This document shows positions 1-5,001 of a stretch of DNA of 5,001 bases, one piece after another (position 1 is the stretch's first letter; each line of letters starts with the position of its first letter). Source of the stretch: Mageeibacillus sp. UBA5442. Lineage in GTDB: Bacteria > Bacillota > Clostridia > Saccharofermentanales > DTU023. The stretch is from the NCBI GenBank assembly GCA_002427475.1, contig DIRG01000094.1:1-5001 (forward strand), in the 5' to 3' direction. The notes below the pieces were generated by a model, which saw nothing but the letters and a program-made list of their open reading frames with translations, did not search any database and was not told the DNA's origin. Made by a program: the position numbers and the translations under genes.

Positions 1-1
1 A

Positions 2-30
2 TTGACCATTGTGTCGCTTGCATTTGTAAC
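2..30 (+). promoter_or_regulatory. Candidate sigma-A-type promoter for the DUF2207 gene
   Basis: A TTGACC hexamer at 2-7 matches the -35 consensus at five of six bases. Seventeen bases downstream, TGTAAC at 25-30 matches the -10 consensus at four of six. Transcription would start near position 37 and leave a leader of roughly 90 bases before the GTG start at 130. The -10 match is weak and the element touches the window edge, so a better promoter further upstream cannot be excluded. Confidence 0.3.
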
Positions 31-32
31 AA

Positions 33-62
33 TTTCAGTAGAAACTGTATTCTGAAACTGTA
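33..62. repeat. Small inverted and direct repeats in the leader of the DUF2207 gene
   Basis: TTTCAG at 33-38 is the inverse complement of CTGAAA at 52-57. Overlapping this, the nine-base word GAAACTGTA occurs twice in direct orientation at 41-49 and 54-62, a period of 13 bases. The cluster lies at or just downstream of the expected transcription start, where an operator would act. No known regulator motif is recognised, and the repeats are short enough to be chance in AT-rich leader DNA. Confidence 0.3.
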
Positions 63-92
63 ATATCATTGTAGTAGTAAAAACTATAAGCG

Positions 93-106
93 CAGATCCT
101 TATCTG
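93..106. repeat. Perfect 5-bp inverted repeat in the leader
   Basis: CAGAT at 93-97 and ATCTG at 102-106 form a perfect inverted repeat around CCTT. In RNA this is a short hairpin with a four-base loop, ending 13 bases before the ribosome-binding site of the downstream gene. No U-run follows, so it is not a terminator. It could be a minor leader hairpin or an operator half-site pair, or chance. Confidence 0.3.
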
Positions 107-119
107 TAATAGGCTTGGC

Positions 120-124
120 AGGAG
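120..124 (+). promoter_or_regulatory. Ribosome-binding site that selects the GTG start at 130
   Basis: AGGAG at 120-124 sits five bases before GTG at 130-132, a usual spacing. The alternative in-frame TTG at 115 lies upstream of and partly against this Shine-Dalgarno sequence, and has no comparable motif of its own. The GTG is therefore the likely start. Confidence 0.7.
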
Positions 125-129
125 AAAAA

Positions 130-1965
130 GTGAAGCACCAGAGAATAGCCAAACTTAGATCCGGGGACAAATTATTTGTTCTCTTGCTTTTGTTTGTGCT
201 GCTTTGCACCCTCTTTTTTAATGTTGAACTTGCGGCGGCGGAAGCGGACAGTTCAGAGGATATCGTCGTCGAGAGTAATGAAGTTTTCGTCCGCATCTTA
301 GAAGACGGCCGCGTACTCGTTGATGAAACCATCAGCTTCACTTTATTTAAGACTACTAATCAGTTGCCTCTCTTCTTACGCAATCCGTCCGAAGGCATCT
401 CGCAGCTGCAGGTACTGGAGTATTTCGGTGCCGACACCGCCAATGCTTTTGTACCCATACCTCCTCATGACGAAACCATAGCTCAGAATTTTTCCTATCG
501 TAGCAACCCCACCTTACGAGAGACCCAATTGACTATGACCCTTCCCCTTACCCCGGGTTCCCACAACCTACATCTATCATATGAATGGGAGAAAGGTGTC
601 AGTAAACAAGATGTGCTGGCCATCATGGAAGGACCCATGTCATCGCTTCCTCTTGGTGAGAAAGCAAAATCAGCTGAATGGTCCATCCAGCTGCCTCAGA
701 CCATAGATACAGACTCAATGCAGTCTGTTGCAATTTCCTCTACACCTTTTATCGAACTGAACAAAACTGAAAACTCGATTATGTTCCGCTCTCAGGGACC
801 ACTCACAATAGAAAACAGTACGTCACTAATGCTCGTGCTGCCTCGCAGCGGCTTTTCTACCTTGTCGGACACGACAAACCTTACGCCTATCACCGAGCGT
901 CTAGAAACAACCCAAAAGCAAGTTACTGTTTTCCACAACCGCACACGCATGCGCCTGTACCTACAGCCCATTATTACCTTCCTAGGCGTCAGCAGTTTTG
1001 CTTTGTGGCTGCTCTTTGCCTTTTTGCGACGCTTGCCTTGGGTGCGCAGCAAACGAGATCACTCTCTGCAGATCGCCCTAACGCCGGAAGTCTATCTGAA
1101 GATATTGATGGGCAGGAAAGAAGGCGGTCTAGACATTTTTAGCACCCTACTAAGCCTGATGACGAGGCGCGAATTAGCCTGGGAGGATGAGGTGATTGTC
1201 TGGAAGCATCCCGATCGTGACGACTTTTCCAGTTTTACCGCTTGGGAAGCCTACCTTTTGCAGTGGCTCTTTGATCCGTCACAAGATCCTTATCCGGTTC
1301 TGGCTGTGCAGCGACTACGTCGTGAGACGAGAGGTTTGAATAAGCATCGTGAATTCTTGGAGCGTTACAAATCTTTCCAAGATCTTGTTCGGGAAGATTT
1401 CCGCAAATTAGGCTGGGTAAATCTTATACTTACTATGTTCAAGCGCGCATGTTTCCTGCTCTTGGGCCTCTTAGATGTCGTTCTGGCTATTTTCCTCAGC
1501 GTTTATGCCAGATCTTTCTGGCCACTATTACTCCTACTACCCGGCTTCCTTCTGATATTCAGCGGCGGCAAACAGCTCACCTTTTCCAAACGAGGTTACG
1601 CCCTCTACCGTGAAATGAGAGTTTACCTGAATAATATTTCTTCAGCTGAAGATTTGATCGCCAACAATGAACCCAATTTAACTGACGTAGAGACTGTCAT
1701 CAGTGCGCTACCCCGAGCGGTTATCTTTGGCAAAGCGAAAGATTTCTTTGCCGGCCTTCGCAAATTGGACCGTCCCAGATTCTACAGGACAGCTTATGCT
1801 CTCTTGCATGTCTATCGTTCAATACCTTTGCCTGTCTGGTCTGATGGGCACAGAAACACTCTGCCCACTGCCGAGGAAATGGCCTTCTTGCAGCGCGAAC
1901 TGTCTATCCTAGAAGAACAGATCGCTGCCTGGGATGCTTTGTTCCGCGTTAGCCTCAGCAGTTAA
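130..1965 (+). CDS. DUF2207-family membrane protein
   Basis: Encodes 611 residues from GTG 130; a TTG at 115 would add five. The N-terminus is a classic export signal: basic residues 1-14, a Leu/Phe-rich core at about 15-33, then an Ala-rich stretch at about 34-39 suited to cleavage. The mature domain opens with the family pattern of a beta strand, 'EDGRVLVDETISFTLF' (about 58-73). A membrane span at about 278-298 ends in positively charged residues, so what follows is cytoplasmic. That part contains 'LTPEVYLKILMGRKEGGLDIFSTLLSLMTRREL' style helices cut here to the key idea: a winged-helix-like segment at about 315-385, typical of DUF2207. 'KLGW' at about 426-429 precedes two further spans (about 439-459 and 462-478). 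The family's closing signature, 'ALPRAVIFGKA', lies at about 526-536. Instead of the common Gly/Ser-rich tail it ends in about 75 helical residues. Biochemical function is unknown for the family. It stands alone on its strand and converges with the small gene at 1981. Confidence 0.88.
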   Translation: MKHQRIAKLRSGDKLFVLLLLFVLLCTLFFNVELAAAEADSSEDIVVESNEVFVRILEDGRVLVDETISFTLFKTTNQLPLFLRNPSEGISQLQVLEYFGADTANAFVPIPPHDETIAQNFSYRSNPTLRETQLTMTLPLTPGSHNLHLSYEWEKGVSKQDVLAIMEGPMSSLPLGEKAKSAEWSIQLPQTIDTDSMQSVAISSTPFIELNKTENSIMFRSQGPLTIENSTSLMLVLPRSGFSTLSDTTNLTPITERLETTQKQVTVFHNRTRMRLYLQPIITFLGVSSFALWLLFAFLRRLPWVRSKRDHSLQIALTPEVYLKILMGRKEGGLDIFSTLLSLMTRRELAWEDEVIVWKHPDRDDFSSFTAWEAYLLQWLFDPSQDPYPVLAVQRLRRETRGLNKHREFLERYKSFQDLVREDFRKLGWVNLILTMFKRACFLLLGLLDVVLAIFLSVYARSFWPLLLLLPGFLLIFSGGKQLTFSKRGYALYREMRVYLNNISSAEDLIANNEPNLTDVETVISALPRAVIFGKAKDFFAGLRKLDRPRFYRTAYALLHVYRSIPLPVWSDGHRNTLPTAEEMAFLQRELSILEEQIAAWDALFRVSLSS

Positions 1966-1980
1966 TTCAGCAAAACTCAG

Positions 1981-2214
1981 TCAGCCGTCATACCACCAGA
2001 CATTTTCCCACTCATCAAAGTAAAGCGGTACTTCCCGCTCCTTAATCACACAGGTATAACGCAAACCGGCTCCTCCTGATTTTGATGGTGCCCGCCTGAC
2101 ATCAGTTACCCGATCAATGCTGAAACGACGCCCGTCGTTTAGGGTCAGGCTGACCGGACGCACACGTCCGCCATGGAACTGCGCCAGAACATCTACAAAG
2201 ATTCGCTCTCTCAT
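1981..2214 (-). CDS. Small DinB-associated conserved protein (DUF6504-like)
   Basis: A 77-residue soluble protein without signal or membrane segments. It is predicted to be mostly beta: 'RIFVDVLAQF' (4-13), 'VRPVSLTLNDGRRFSIDRV' (18-36), 'DVRRAP' (38-43), a Gly-rich turn 'SGGAGLRYTCVI' (46-57), and an aromatic end 'LYFDEWENVWWYDG' (64-77). I recognise the pattern (P-x-S-x-x-x-x-D-G-R, I-D-R-V-x-D-x-R, G-x-R-Y) from short proteins encoded next to Y-family polymerases in Clostridia. It also resembles DUF6504 of actinobacteria, which I recall near polymerase genes; this assignment is from memory. It lies 14 bases after dinB with a strong Shine-Dalgarno sequence beginning at the dinB stop, so it is very likely co-translated with the polymerase. 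Its role is unknown. A DinB partner, or a small nucleic-acid-binding beta-barrel, would be reasonable guesses. Confidence 0.8.
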   Translation of the reverse strand: MRERIFVDVLAQFHGGRVRPVSLTLNDGRRFSIDRVTDVRRAPSKSGGAGLRYTCVIKEREVPLYFDEWENVWWYDG

Positions 2215-2221
2215 AAATCAG

Positions 2222-2229
2222 CCCTCCTT
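2222..2229 (-). promoter_or_regulatory. Strong Shine-Dalgarno site abutting the dinB stop codon
   Basis: On the minus strand the bases read TGAAGGAGGG: the dinB TGA (2231-2229) runs directly into AAGGAGGG (2229-2222), sharing one base. Seven bases separate the motif from the ATG at 2214. Ribosomes ending dinB would stop on top of this site, an arrangement expected to couple translation of the two genes. Confidence 0.75.
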
Positions 2230-3506
2230 CATTCGCTGTGGGCATGAAAGCCCAACGGCAAAACAGGCTCTTTGGCCAACTCCCCTGTTTTGTCCTTGAA
2301 GCGGTAGAGCTCTGAAGCCACCGCATGATTGTCGGAACCGCGATGGTAGCGGAAATCGCGCGTCACAGCCTCCTTGCCGTAGCGCTCGCGGACTTTATCG
2401 ATCGCTTGTTCAGCCTCGCGCCAGCGCTCCTCATCTTTGAACTCAGCCAAAAACGAAAGTTGACGGTCCTCCTCCGCCTCCACAAGGTCGATGGCTCTCA
2501 AGCCCAGCGAGCGGATCGGCCGCTGCCAGAAATAATGGGTATCAAATATCTGCATAGCCTGCTCGTACAAAGTCTTAGTCACGCAAGTCGACATATACAG
2601 TTTGCTTTGTCGTTCAATCGTCATGAGTTCTGTATCCCGTACGGAAATCTGCACTCCACGGCAGACTAAGTTCGCTTTACGCAGACGCGATGCCACCTTG
2701 TCAGCTAGACGTAGAAATGTTCGTTTCACCTCATCTCTGCTGTGAAGATCGGCAGGCAGAGTGGTGCTGTTACCGACTGATTTGATTTCCTCTTTCTCCG
2801 TGGCCGGTCGCACTTCAGAGAAATCGATGCCGTTAGCAAAATTCCACAGCCCCAAACCGTTCTTCCCTAATATTTTTTGAATATAGCCGGGCTCGCAACG
2901 GGCCAAATCACCGATCGTGCAGATATTAATACGTGCCAGCTTGCGCACGGTACGTGGTCCGCAATAGAAAAGATCGGACAGTGGCAAAGGCCAGACCAGT
3001 GTTTCGATATCCCGCGGCTTGATAATAGTGACCGCATCGGGTTTCTTCAGGTCGCTGCCTAACTTAGCCATAACTTTGTTGTAGCTGACCCCAATAGAAA
3101 CCGTCAGCCCCAGTTCTTCTTTCACGCGCCGCCGGATTTCCCCGGCGATGTGGAGCGGCGGCTCCAAGCTGGCGCTCACATCAAGCCAGCACTCGTCCAA
3201 GCCGTAAGGCTCCACCAGATCTGTATATTCTTCGTAAATAGAACGGACCAGTTCTGAGTAACGCACATAAAGATAACCGTGTGCGGGTTGCAAAGTCAGG
3301 TCGGGACATTTCTGCCGTGCCTGCCAGATAGCCTCTCCGGTCAAGACACCGGCGCGCTTGGCCTGTTCATTCTTGGCCAGAATAATGCCATGACGCTTAT
3401 CCGGATCCCCGCATACCGCCATGGGACCGCGCGCCAGTTCAGGGTGATACAGCATCTCAACGCTGGCGTAAAAACAATTTAAATCAGAATGTAAAATAGC
3501 GCGCAT
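2229..3506 (-). CDS. dinB: Y-family DNA polymerase IV (translesion synthesis)
   Basis: A full-length 425-residue error-prone polymerase that copies damaged template DNA. The palm holds the metal-binding carboxylates D8 (in 'HSDLNCFYASVE') and D104-E105 (in 'GLDECWLDV'), with Y13 as steric gate against ribonucleotides. 'SIGVSYNKVMAKLGSDLKKPD' style palm residues at 137-157 include K155, equivalent to a triphosphate-contacting lysine. The thumb carries a helix-hairpin-helix region (about 180-215), and the little finger spans about 240-345. 'QLSFL' at 349-353 fits a beta-clamp binding motif, followed by the usual 'AIDKVRERYG' helix (368-377). The fingers motif is 'LAKNEQAK' (43-50) rather than the common T-A-N-Y-x-A-R, a change I associate with the clostridial branch. 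ATG 3506 is preceded by a purine-rich GGGAGAAGG stretch. A promoter flanked by LexA-like sites lies just upstream, consistent with SOS induction. Downstream it is coupled to the small gene at 2214. Confidence 0.95.
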   Translation of the reverse strand: MRAILHSDLNCFYASVEMLYHPELARGPMAVCGDPDKRHGIILAKNEQAKRAGVLTGEAIWQARQKCPDLTLQPAHGYLYVRYSELVRSIYEEYTDLVEPYGLDECWLDVSASLEPPLHIAGEIRRRVKEELGLTVSIGVSYNKVMAKLGSDLKKPDAVTIIKPRDIETLVWPLPLSDLFYCGPRTVRKLARINICTIGDLARCEPGYIQKILGKNGLGLWNFANGIDFSEVRPATEKEEIKSVGNSTTLPADLHSRDEVKRTFLRLADKVASRLRKANLVCRGVQISVRDTELMTIERQSKLYMSTCVTKTLYEQAMQIFDTHYFWQRPIRSLGLRAIDLVEAEEDRQLSFLAEFKDEERWREAEQAIDKVRERYGKEAVTRDFRYHRGSDNHAVASELYRFKDKTGELAKEPVLPLGFHAHSE

Positions 3507-3523
3507 AAACCTTCTCCCTTATC

Positions 3524-3537
3524 AGAATGTTTGTTCG
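3524..3537. promoter_or_regulatory. Candidate LexA (SOS) operator overlapping the dinB transcription start
   Basis: Read on the minus strand, CGAACAAACATTCT (3537-3524) matches the Gram-positive LexA palindrome CGAAC-N4-GTTCG at eight of ten arm positions. The centre AAAC also fits the RNRY preference of the Bacillus consensus. It starts a few bases downstream of the TATAAT element, where bound LexA would block initiation, and ends 17 bases before the dinB start codon. Assignment rests on motif, position and the known SOS control of dinB-type genes; lexA itself is not in the window. Confidence 0.6.
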
Positions 3538-3544
3538 TTTTCAT

Positions 3545-3573
3545 ATTATAAGGGATAGGCGCAAAAAAATAAA
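3545..3573 (-). promoter_or_regulatory. Candidate dinB promoter
   Basis: A perfect TATAAT lies at 3550-3545 on the minus strand. Seventeen bases upstream, TTTATT (3573-3568) is a poor -35 with only three consensus matches. Initiation would fall near 3538, giving a leader of about 30 bases. The perfect -10 and the bracketing LexA-like sites support it. The weak -35 leaves room for an unusual promoter or for read-through from ispF contributing to dinB expression. Confidence 0.55.
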
Positions 3574-3586
3574 GAGCCTATGTTCG
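3573..3586. promoter_or_regulatory. Second LexA-like site upstream of the dinB promoter
   Basis: On the minus strand CGAACATAGGCTCT (3586-3573) has one perfect arm (CGAAC) and a degraded second arm, eight of ten positions in total. It touches the candidate -35. The left arm belongs to an 11-base direct repeat shared with the promoter-proximal site, which argues for a functional pair, but the centre fits the RNRY pattern less well. Less certain than the site at 3524-3537. Confidence 0.4.
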
Positions 3587-3631
3587 TTTTCGGAGGATTT
3601 GTATTCTTTTTGTAATTAATGAACGATTATC

Positions 3632-4132
3632 TTAGTCGGCTAAAGTTTTTTCTGCTGAAGCTAGACAGAAACACTGGATCCCCTCTCCCCTACCAAAAGC
3701 CGTCAAGCCTTCGCCGCTAGTGGCTGTGATTGCGACCGAACTTAAAGGCAAGCCGACCAAATCCGCAACAGATATCCGCATGGCGGGGATGCTGCCGGAA
3801 AGATGAGGGCGTGCTGCTTCGATCGAAAAGGAAAGATGGGTCAATTTAATATTGTCTAAGGTGCGCAAAGCCTCTCGCACATAAACCTTGCTGTCGCGGA
3901 TACCTGCCGCGCAGAGCTCATCTGCCTTATGCCCGAGAATGGGCACTGTGGAAAGACCGGAAATGGCATTACAGAGAGCATGTAAAACTACATCGGCGTC
4001 ACTATTACCGGCCAGCGCCGGAGCTCCTGACACCTCGATGCCGCCGAGCAGCAACGCTTGTTCGTTTTTTTCTATATCCGAGATAAAGCGGTGGCTATCC
4101 TGACCCAGGGCTGAAATTGAAATGACAGACAT
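3632..4132 (-). CDS. ispF: IspF-like 2-C-methyl-D-erythritol 2,4-cyclodiphosphate synthase, divergent subtype
   Basis: A 166-residue cytoplasmic enzyme, close to the usual length, of the non-mevalonate isoprenoid pathway. The canonical enzyme is a Zn-dependent trimer that cyclises CDP-methylerythritol 2-phosphate with release of CMP. Zn ligands are present: D12 and H14 in 'GQDSHRF', and H51 in 'NSDADVVLHAL' (43-53). 'LLLGGIEV' (27-34) is typical. The C-terminal signature reads 'TSGEGLTAFGRGEGI' (138-152), with E141 at the position of the nucleotide/metal-site glutamate. Two features differ from E. coli: the first residue of the H-S-D-G-D motif is N43, and the 'LGDIG...FPDTDP' substrate loop is replaced by 'STVPILGHKADEL' (61-73). 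A strong GAGGAG-type ribosome site lies seven bases before ATG 4132. It follows the methyltransferase gene by 45 bases, probably in one transcript. No ispD is adjacent. Family membership is firm; normal substrate use is inferred. Confidence 0.9.
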   Translation of the reverse strand: MSVISISALGQDSHRFISDIEKNEQALLLGGIEVSGAPALAGNSDADVVLHALCNAISGLSTVPILGHKADELCAAGIRDSKVYVREALRTLDNIKLTHLSFSIEAARPHLSGSIPAMRISVADLVGLPLSSVAITATSGEGLTAFGRGEGIQCFCLASAEKTLAD

Positions 4133-4177
4133 ATTATTACTCCTCTACATAAAAGAGATGAACCTGTTTCTATTTTA

Positions 4178-4780
4178 TCACTTGGGGGATCTGGCGCGAA
4201 ACACGCGGTAAGCTTTTGATCTCTCTAAGACCTCGACCTCTGAGAACAAGCGTTCAAGTTCGGTCTGAGTGGATTTGGCTCCCTGCTTGACCCGGATTAC
4301 TATATAAAGAGCGCCGTCGGGGGCAAGTTGCGCTGCCGCTTCCCGATAGAGTCGATAGATCGTCTCTTTGCCGGCGCGGATTGGCGGATTAAGGGCTATC
4401 AGGTCGAAAAGCCCTGTTATATTCTCCAAACCGTCTGATAGCACAATTTCGGCTCTATCTTTCAGAGCGGCTGCGTTTTTCTTGGCCACGGCCAGAGCGC
4501 GTTCGTTGACATCACTCAGGAGCAGTTCAAATTCCGGGCGCAAAGTTCCCACTACTACGCCAACCACACCGATTCCTGTTCCTAAATCTAAGAAAGTGAG
4601 CTTGCGGTTTTCTTCCTGCGCCAGAATAGTTGATATCAGCAAGGAGCTGCCAAAGTCGATCGCTCCACGGGAGAAAACATGTGAATCACTCAGCAAAGAG
4701 AATTTTCGGCCCTCGAATTCAGCCTCAATGGTCTGATATGAATGCGGGGCATTTTTCTTCGGATCAAAATAATGCGACAT
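4178..4780 (-). CDS. ybxB: YbxB/RsmC-like class I SAM-dependent methyltransferase
   Basis: A 200-residue single-domain Rossmann methyltransferase of the MTS family. The N-terminus has the family's 'FSLLSDSHVFSRGAIDFGSSLL' style region (27-48), matching the S-D-S-x-V-F-S and D-x-G-S pattern of Bacillus YbxB. Motif I 'LDLGTGIGVVG' (64-74) binds SAM, and D90 in 'LSDVNERA' is the ribose-binding acid. S-D at 115-116 would contact adenine, and 'NPPIRAGK' (131-138) is the catalytic N-P-P motif of enzymes that methylate exocyclic amino groups. 'KQGAKS' (165-170) is also shared with YbxB. E. coli RsmC, which methylates G1207 of 16S rRNA, has an extra N-terminal copy of the domain; this protein, like YbxB, has only the catalytic half. 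rRNA guanine methylation is therefore likely but not proven. The ATG is 12 bases after the upstream stop codon, with TAGGAAAG as ribosome site, so it is co-transcribed with the QueT-like gene. Confidence 0.9.
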   Translation of the reverse strand: MSHYFDPKKNAPHSYQTIEAEFEGRKFSLLSDSHVFSRGAIDFGSSLLISTILAQEENRKLTFLDLGTGIGVVGVVVGTLRPEFELLLSDVNERALAVAKKNAAALKDRAEIVLSDGLENITGLFDLIALNPPIRAGKETIYRLYREAAAQLAPDGALYIVIRVKQGAKSTQTELERLFSEVEVLERSKAYRVFRARSPK

Positions 4781-4792
4781 TTATCTTTCCTA

Positions 4793-5001
4793 CTAGAGCA
4801 CCGCATCGCGTGCGACAGGAGTACGTTCTAGGGCCAGCAGCAAGGGTAATCCCAAGGCATAGACGGCGAACGACTGCGAAATAAAGATCGAAAGCATCGA
4901 TATAAGGATTACAGGCAAGGTCGGATCTGTCCCTTGAATAATAAAGGGTAAATAGATGCCTACGACAACGGCATTGATAATAACCGGAGCCAAAAGCGGA
5001 A
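4793..5001 (-). CDS. Partial QueT-like ECF transporter S-component (C-terminal end)
   Basis: Only the last 69 complete codons are visible; the reading frame is open to the window edge, so the start lies outside. A TTG at 4993 is within the open frame and reads as an internal Leu, not a start. Two hydrophobic segments are evident: 'PLLAPVIINAVVVGIYLPFII' style residues at the visible beginning, and 'LPVILISMLSIFISQSFAVYALGLPLLLALE' style residues later, followed by a short polar tail. The P-x-x-x-N-A-x-x-V-G pattern and the closing Y-x-L-G-x-P-L-x-x-x-L pattern resemble QueT, the membrane S-component for uptake of queuosine precursors by energy-coupling-factor transporters. The usual G-E pair in the last helix is S-Q here, and two thirds of the protein are missing, so another small membrane transporter remains possible. 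It heads the minus-strand group, 12 bases before the methyltransferase gene. Confidence 0.55.
   Translation of the reverse strand, partial: PLLAPVIINAVVVGIYLPFIIQGTDPTLPVILISMLSIFISQSFAVYALGLPLLLALERTPVARDAVL

Larger units (their letters stand above)
3532..3591. repeat. Pair of 11-bp direct repeats flanking the dinB promoter
   Basis: TGTTCGTTTTC occurs at 3532-3542 and again at 3581-3591, a period of 49 bases. Each copy contains the perfect GTTCG arm of a LexA-like site plus a T-rich extension. The TATAAT and -35 region lie between them. The repeat suggests one DNA-binding protein recognises both copies. Confidence 0.6.

Noticed and set aside
115..129. TTG at 115 as start of the DUF2207 gene
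   Set aside because: The AGGAG Shine-Dalgarno sequence at 120-124 lies downstream of it and is well placed for the GTG at 130; the five extra residues add nothing to the signal peptide.
84..341. Minus-strand reading frame opposite the DUF2207 signal peptide
   Set aside because: Ser/Thr/Lys-rich low-complexity product typical of the antisense of a Leu-rich coding region.
2325..2669. 114-codon plus-strand reading frame inside dinB
   Set aside because: Lies antisense to the conserved little-finger and clamp-motif region of dinB and has no recognisable protein pattern.
3592..3631. GGAGG on the plus strand followed by possible start codons, suggesting a tiny divergent gene
   Set aside because: Frames after it close within a few codons.
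3576..3631. Intrinsic terminator for the ispF transcript
   Set aside because: No GC-rich stem followed by a T-run on the minus strand downstream of the ispF stop codon.
4058..4075. GTTCG followed by a T-run inside ispF, similar to the LexA-like arms at the dinB promoter
   Set aside because: Single half-site within conserved coding sequence with no matching second arm; explained by Lys/Asn/Glu codons of ispF.
4368..4736. 122-codon plus-strand reading frame opposite the methyltransferase gene
   Set aside because: Ser/Pro/Arg-rich product without domain features, fully antisense to a clear family member with its own ribosome site.

Overview
The window looks like chromosomal DNA of a low-to-moderate GC Gram-positive anaerobe, most likely a member of the Clostridia (Bacillota). 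This is judged from family resemblance only. The Y-family polymerase has the clostridial form of the active-site motifs, followed by a small protein I know as its companion in Clostridia. The methyltransferase matches Bacillus YbxB, the partial gene at the right edge resembles a QueT-type ECF S-component, and Gram-positive-type LexA half-sites flank the polymerase promoter. Coding density is high: no gene-free stretch exceeds about 130 bases, and I see no tRNA, rRNA, CRISPR array or insertion sequence.

Layout: (1) 1-129 is a leader with a weak candidate promoter and two small palindromes. (2) 130-1965 (+) encodes a large DUF2207-family membrane protein with a signal peptide, extracytoplasmic domain, one central membrane span, a cytoplasmic domain and a C-terminal membrane hairpin. 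(3) All remaining genes are on the minus strand, and the first pair converges on the DUF2207 gene with only 15 bases between stop codons. In transcription order they are a partial QueT-like transporter (right edge to 4793), a YbxB/RsmC-like SAM methyltransferase (4780-4178), an unusual IspF (4132-3632), a 125-base intergenic region with a candidate LexA-controlled promoter, dinB (3506-2229), and a 77-residue companion protein (2214-1981).

How the genes may work together: queT-ybxB-ispF are closely spaced (12 and 45 bases) and probably co-transcribed. They join queuosine-precursor uptake, probable rRNA methylation and a step of non-mevalonate isoprenoid synthesis, a housekeeping set with no obvious single pathway. 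dinB and the small gene form a separate two-gene DNA-damage unit. The ribosome-binding site of the small gene begins directly at the dinB stop codon, implying translational coupling, and the dinB promoter is bracketed by two LexA-like sites. The most interesting signals are the uncharacterised DinB partner, the substituted nucleotide-binding motif in DinB, and the non-canonical substrate loops in IspF. I found no clear evidence of a wholly new multi-gene system.
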